Origin: CAYSLA01 sp964431685
GTDB lineage: Bacteria; Armatimonadota; UBA5829
Assembly: GCA_964431685.1 (NCBI GenBank)
Contig: CAYSLA010000145.1
Coordinates: 1-8,890 of the forward strand
DNA length: 8,890 bases
Direction: 5' to 3'
This document shows positions 6,864-8,890 of the stretch, piece by piece (position 1 is the first letter of the stretch; every line of letters starts with the position of its first letter). A program made the translations under genes and the position numbers. The notes beneath the pieces are model-generated. The model had not been told where the DNA came from. It did no database searches and was given only the letters and a program-made list of their open reading frames with translations.

Positions 6864-7607
6864 ATGTCAATGGATCAGTACAAGTCGGAAGTCGGTATGA
6901 TGAAGCTTGATAAGCTCATTGCCGTCCGTGAAGGGATCTCCACCAGGGAGTTTCCCGTTCCAGTGAAGGACTTATTGAAGCGTTTCGAGGATTTGTATAC
7001 CGGCGCGGTGAACGACGTGTTACGCGAGTTCTGCCTGCTCGAACAGGCGCTGCCAGGGTACATTCTCCCCTTGCGCGAATATCGCACCGTGGCGGGAATC
7101 GCATTCACGGTCAAGAGCGCGCCAAACGTCAAGATCACAGGCGAAATGGAATTCCGCACGCGGATGCTTGATGAGATGGGCGAAGACCACTTCGTCGTCT
7201 GGGACACCAGCAAGGATGAGAAAGCCACGCTCTGGGGTGGGGTCATGACCGCCACCGCGGTGGGAAAGAAGGTCAAAGCTGCCTGCATTGACGGTGGTAT
7301 CCGCGACACGCATCAGATCATCGATAAGGACTTTCCGGTGTTCTACAAGTACCGCATTTCCAACGGTAGCCTTGGGCGCTGCCTGATCACTCACTATCAA
7401 CTTCCGATCAGTATTGGAGACGTCACAGTCAAACCGGGCGACGTCATACTGGGCGATATTGACGGTGTCCTGGTTGTGCCTAGGGATATCGCCTATGAGG
7501 TGCTTGTCCGTGCTGAAGAGATCAAAGCCAACGAACAGACCATCTTTGGATGGGTGGCAGAGGGGCAGACGATTCAGCAGATAACAGAGAAGGGCGGATA
7601 TTTCTAG
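6864..7607 (+). CDS. RraA/HMG-CHA aldolase-fold protein (dimethylmenaquinone methyltransferase-like)
   Basis: Reading from the ATG at 6864 gives 247 residues. The fold is that of RraA and the class II 4-hydroxy-4-methyl-2-oxoglutarate (HMG) aldolases. The signature elements are LWGGVMTATAVGKKVKAAC (123-141), then IDGGIRDTHQI with Arg147-Asp148 (the substrate- and metal-binding pair of HMG/CHA aldolases), and VKPGDVILGDIDGVLVVP (189-206). RraA itself, an RNase E regulator, is about 160 residues; this one is longer and sits in a sugar-acid operon, so a retro-aldol or decarboxylase role on a 2-keto acid is more likely. The old name dimethylmenaquinone methyltransferase for this family is a misannotation. 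The gene is intact and ends with TAG at 7605-7607. It is the last plus-strand gene of the run. Confidence 0.85.
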   Translation: MSMDQYKSEVGMMKLDKLIAVREGISTREFPVPVKDLLKRFEDLYTGAVNDVLREFCLLEQALPGYILPLREYRTVAGIAFTVKSAPNVKITGEMEFRTRMLDEMGEDHFVVWDTSKDEKATLWGGVMTATAVGKKVKAACIDGGIRDTHQIIDKDFPVFYKYRISNGSLGRCLITHYQLPISIGDVTVKPGDVILGDIDGVLVVPRDIAYEVLVRAEEIKANEQTIFGWVAEGQTIQQITEKGGYF

Positions 7608-7817
7608 CCCAACTTCCGGATACGCCGATTGAAACCGGCAGGATGCAAAGAGTGAACGTCTCCACGATGAAGTAGTAGCGATCCACATTGACCCCGAGTC
7701 AGGCGCGGGTGGCCGTAAGGTTGCAGGCGAAACCTCGATATCGGCACACTATGTGCACTATGCTGGCCTGCGGCAGTCCGCCGGAGAAAACGAACAGACT
7801 TGCCTCCGACGGGTTGC
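7608..7817. other. 210-base segment between convergent genes, no gene supported
   Basis: The segment lies between the 3' ends of the RraA-like gene and the minus-strand epimerase. Short ORFs cross it on both strands, but none has a recognisable domain or ribosome site. It contains small inverted repeats: GCCG/CGGC (7624-7627 and 7636-7639), AGGTT/AACCT around 7718-7735, and the 8-base palindrome CGATATCG at 7736-7743. None is followed by a T run, so I see no intrinsic terminator. It has the look of a non-coding remnant rather than of simple spacer, but I cannot name it. Confidence 0.4.
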
Positions 7818-8651
7818 TCACGCCCCTTCACAAGCGGCGATGGCGTGCTTCCATCCCTCCAGAAGGGTCTCGGCGCATGCGTGCGCCTGCGCAAGAAACT
7901 CCACCGGATCCTTATATTGGGAATGCGTGATATCCACCTCGAGAAGCAAATTGCCTCGATAGGACAGGCGCTGCAGCGTGGTGTTGAAGCGGTTCCAGGG
8001 TATTGTGCCTTCGTAAGGCAGCACGTGAATGTCCGCCCCTGTGTTGTCGTGGAGGTGAAACGTCAGGAGTCGGTCGCCGAAGCTCTCCAGCATCTGGAAA
8101 CACCTTCCCTGCACGTGCTCGTGTCCCGAGTCGTAGCAGAAACCGACGTGTGGCGTGTCGAACTCCGTCAGGAAGGCTGTCACCACCTCGTCGTAATCGG
8201 CTCGCTGCCCGTTCTCCAGGGCGAGCTTCACACCCCTGGCCTCGCAGTAGGCCGCGAGCGCGGTGATGCTTCTGCGGCCCCGGTCGATCATTCGGTCGCG
8301 CAGCTCGCCGTGCGGGATGTCGTAGGGCTGGATCAGATGGATCACCACTATCGGACTTTCAAGTTCAGACGCCGCCTCAACGGCGATTTTGCACTGGCGT
8401 ACGGATTTCTGACACTAGCGTTCGTCCAACGAGAACAGACGGTCGCCTTCCGGGAAAGGAGCATGTACTGAGTCGATCGTCATGCCGGCGGTGAGCCGTC
8501 GTATTGCCGCTCTTCCCGCCGCCGTGGCATAGCCCGAGTGTTCCGGGCGGGCGCCCAAGGCCACCGTGCGAAATCCGGCCTCCCGGATCATCGCGATTGC
8601 TTGCTCAAAGGGGATCGCGCAGTCGAACCCCGTGCAGATCGCCGTATTCAC
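7818..8651 (-). pseudogene. sugar phosphate isomerase/epimerase-like TIM barrel with an in-frame TAG
   Basis: This gene of the xylose isomerase-like/AP endonuclease 2 superfamily reads as one frame of 278 codons with a single TAG at codon 79 (8417-8415). Before the stop are FDCAIPFEQAIAMIREAGF and IDSVHAPFPEGDRLFSLDE. After it, in the same frame, are SVRQCKIAVEAASELE, VVIHLIQPY, KLALENGQ with the metal-binding Glu, GFCYDSGHEH with Asp and His, LTFHLHDNTGADIHVLPYEG with His, and LLLEVDITHS with the last Glu. Family length (about 275) and all expected metal ligands are kept, so only the stop breaks it. The start is taken as GTG at 8651 because GGAG (8661-8658) lies 6 bases upstream; TTG at 8663 is in frame but has no ribosome site. 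Relatives interconvert ketoses or act on inositol-type compounds. The ATG at 8348 begins only the C-terminal part. Confidence 0.8.
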
Positions 8652-8652
8652 G

Positions 8653-8757
8653 TTACGCTCCAATCACTGCCGCTGACAGTTTGCTTCCCTTCTGTCTCTC
8701 GCGCGCAGCAGGACCCGCGGTTGGCCGAGGCACCTTACGCGCTTGCATAACAGTCAT
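8653..8757 (-). CDS. 34-codon ORF before the epimerase, function unknown
   Basis: The ORF has a good ribosome site, AGAGGA at 8769-8764, 6 bases before its ATG. Its start overlaps the stop of the upstream gene (ATGA). It ends with TAA one base before the GTG start of the epimerase. The peptide is basic and ends in KLSAAVIGA, which looks like the first strand of a Rossmann dehydrogenase of the Gfo/Idh type cut off at its GxG loop. It may be a coupling leader, the remnant of a deleted dehydrogenase, or the real N-terminus of the epimerase separated by one more +1 indel. I do not recognise it as a known small protein. Confidence 0.4.
   Translation of the reverse strand: MTVMQARKVPRPTAGPAARERQKGSKLSAAVIGA
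8658..8661 (-). promoter_or_regulatory. GGAG ribosome site deciding the epimerase GTG start
   Basis: GGAG on the minus strand lies 6 bases from GTG at 8651-8649, and the protein then begins at the point where family members begin. This favours GTG over the in-frame TTG at 8663. Confidence 0.5.
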
Positions 8758-8890
8758 AGAGTATCCTCTTTGTTGCCTGTTCTGTCAACATCAAAGGTTG
8801 TCTTGTGAGCATCGACGGACCGGGCGGCCAGTAGCGCGCGGTAGTTTGCCACCGGAACCTCGGGCTGCACGGCGTTTGACGCGCCGAGTA
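8754..8890 (-). CDS. 3' end of an unidentified gene, cut by the window edge
   Basis: An open frame enters from the right edge and ends at TGA 8756-8754, giving the last 44 codons of a protein. The visible tail includes VPVANYRALLAARSVDAHKT and ends in KEDTL. Its stop overlaps the ATG of the next small ORF as ATGA, and the ribosome site of that ORF is embedded in its last codons; this coupling is the best evidence that it is a real coding end. The tail could suit a Gfo/Idh-type oxidoreductase, but 44 residues are too few to assign a family. Confidence 0.45.
   Translation of the reverse strand, partial: LGASNAVQPEVPVANYRALLAARSVDAHKTTFDVDRTGNKEDTL

Noticed and set aside
7608..7817. Rho-independent terminator between the convergent genes
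   Set aside because: The short inverted repeats have 4-5 base arms and no following T run on either strand.
8415..8417. TAG read as pyrrolysine or a reassigned codon
   Set aside because: An intact gene in the same window uses TAG as its terminator, and this enzyme family is not known to contain pyrrolysine at this site.
7800..8471. 223-codon plus-strand open frame
   Set aside because: It is antisense to the epimerase with its conserved LEN, DSGH and HLHDN motifs, and it has no ribosome site or domain of its own.
1..8890. CRISPR array, tRNA, rRNA or complete insertion sequence
   Set aside because: No regularly spaced repeats, tRNA cloverleaf signals, rRNA-like stretches, transposase motifs or terminal inverted repeats with target duplications were seen.

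Overview
The window is a GC-rich, densely packed bacterial catabolic locus for sugars or sugar acids. Eight plus-strand genes run from about 85 to 7607, and a shorter minus-strand group enters from the right edge and ends at 7818. Shine-Dalgarno starts and 4-base stop/start overlaps are bacterial. Adjacent URO-D superfamily proteins, a GH113-like hydrolase and a UxuA-like dehydratase are the kind of mix I associate with Lentisphaerota/Planctomycetota/Verrucomicrobiota or Armatimonadota/Chloroflexota-type genomes, but the sequence does not fix the phylum.

Layout, plus strand: a promoter (consensus TATAAT at 36-41) with a TGGAA/TTCCA palindrome just downstream (49-64); an IclR-family regulator (85-930); two different URO-D superfamily proteins (927-1997 and 1994-3148), both joined by 4-base overlaps; a GH113-like TIM-barrel hydrolase without signal peptide (3166-4197); an SMP-30/gluconolactonase-like protein (4204 to about 5.0 kb); a UxuA-like mannonate dehydratase relative (about 5067-6044); a short-chain dehydrogenase (6053-6831); and an RraA/HMG-aldolase-fold protein (6864-7607). 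A 210-base segment with no supported gene follows. On the minus strand are a sugar phosphate isomerase/epimerase-like TIM barrel (8651-7818), a 34-codon ORF (8757-8653) and the 3' end of an unidentified gene (8888-8754).

How the genes may work together (inference): the hydrolase releases a sugar inside the cell, the SDR oxidises it, the SMP-30 protein opens the lactone, the UxuA-like enzyme dehydrates the acid to a 2-keto-3-deoxy acid, and the RraA-fold protein cleaves it by retro-aldol chemistry. The URO-D pair could handle a methyl group on the substrate, since relatives include MtaA-type methyltransferases, but no corrinoid protein is visible. IclR would be the substrate-responsive switch. 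No transporter lies in the window.

Sequence integrity is the main oddity. Between 4.9 and 6.4 kb three adjacent genes are broken by six frameshifts, every one a single extra base and five of them in short homopolymers. The minus-strand epimerase carries one in-frame TAG. The flanking genes are intact. The uniform +1 direction points to clustered sequencing or assembly error at least as much as to gene decay.
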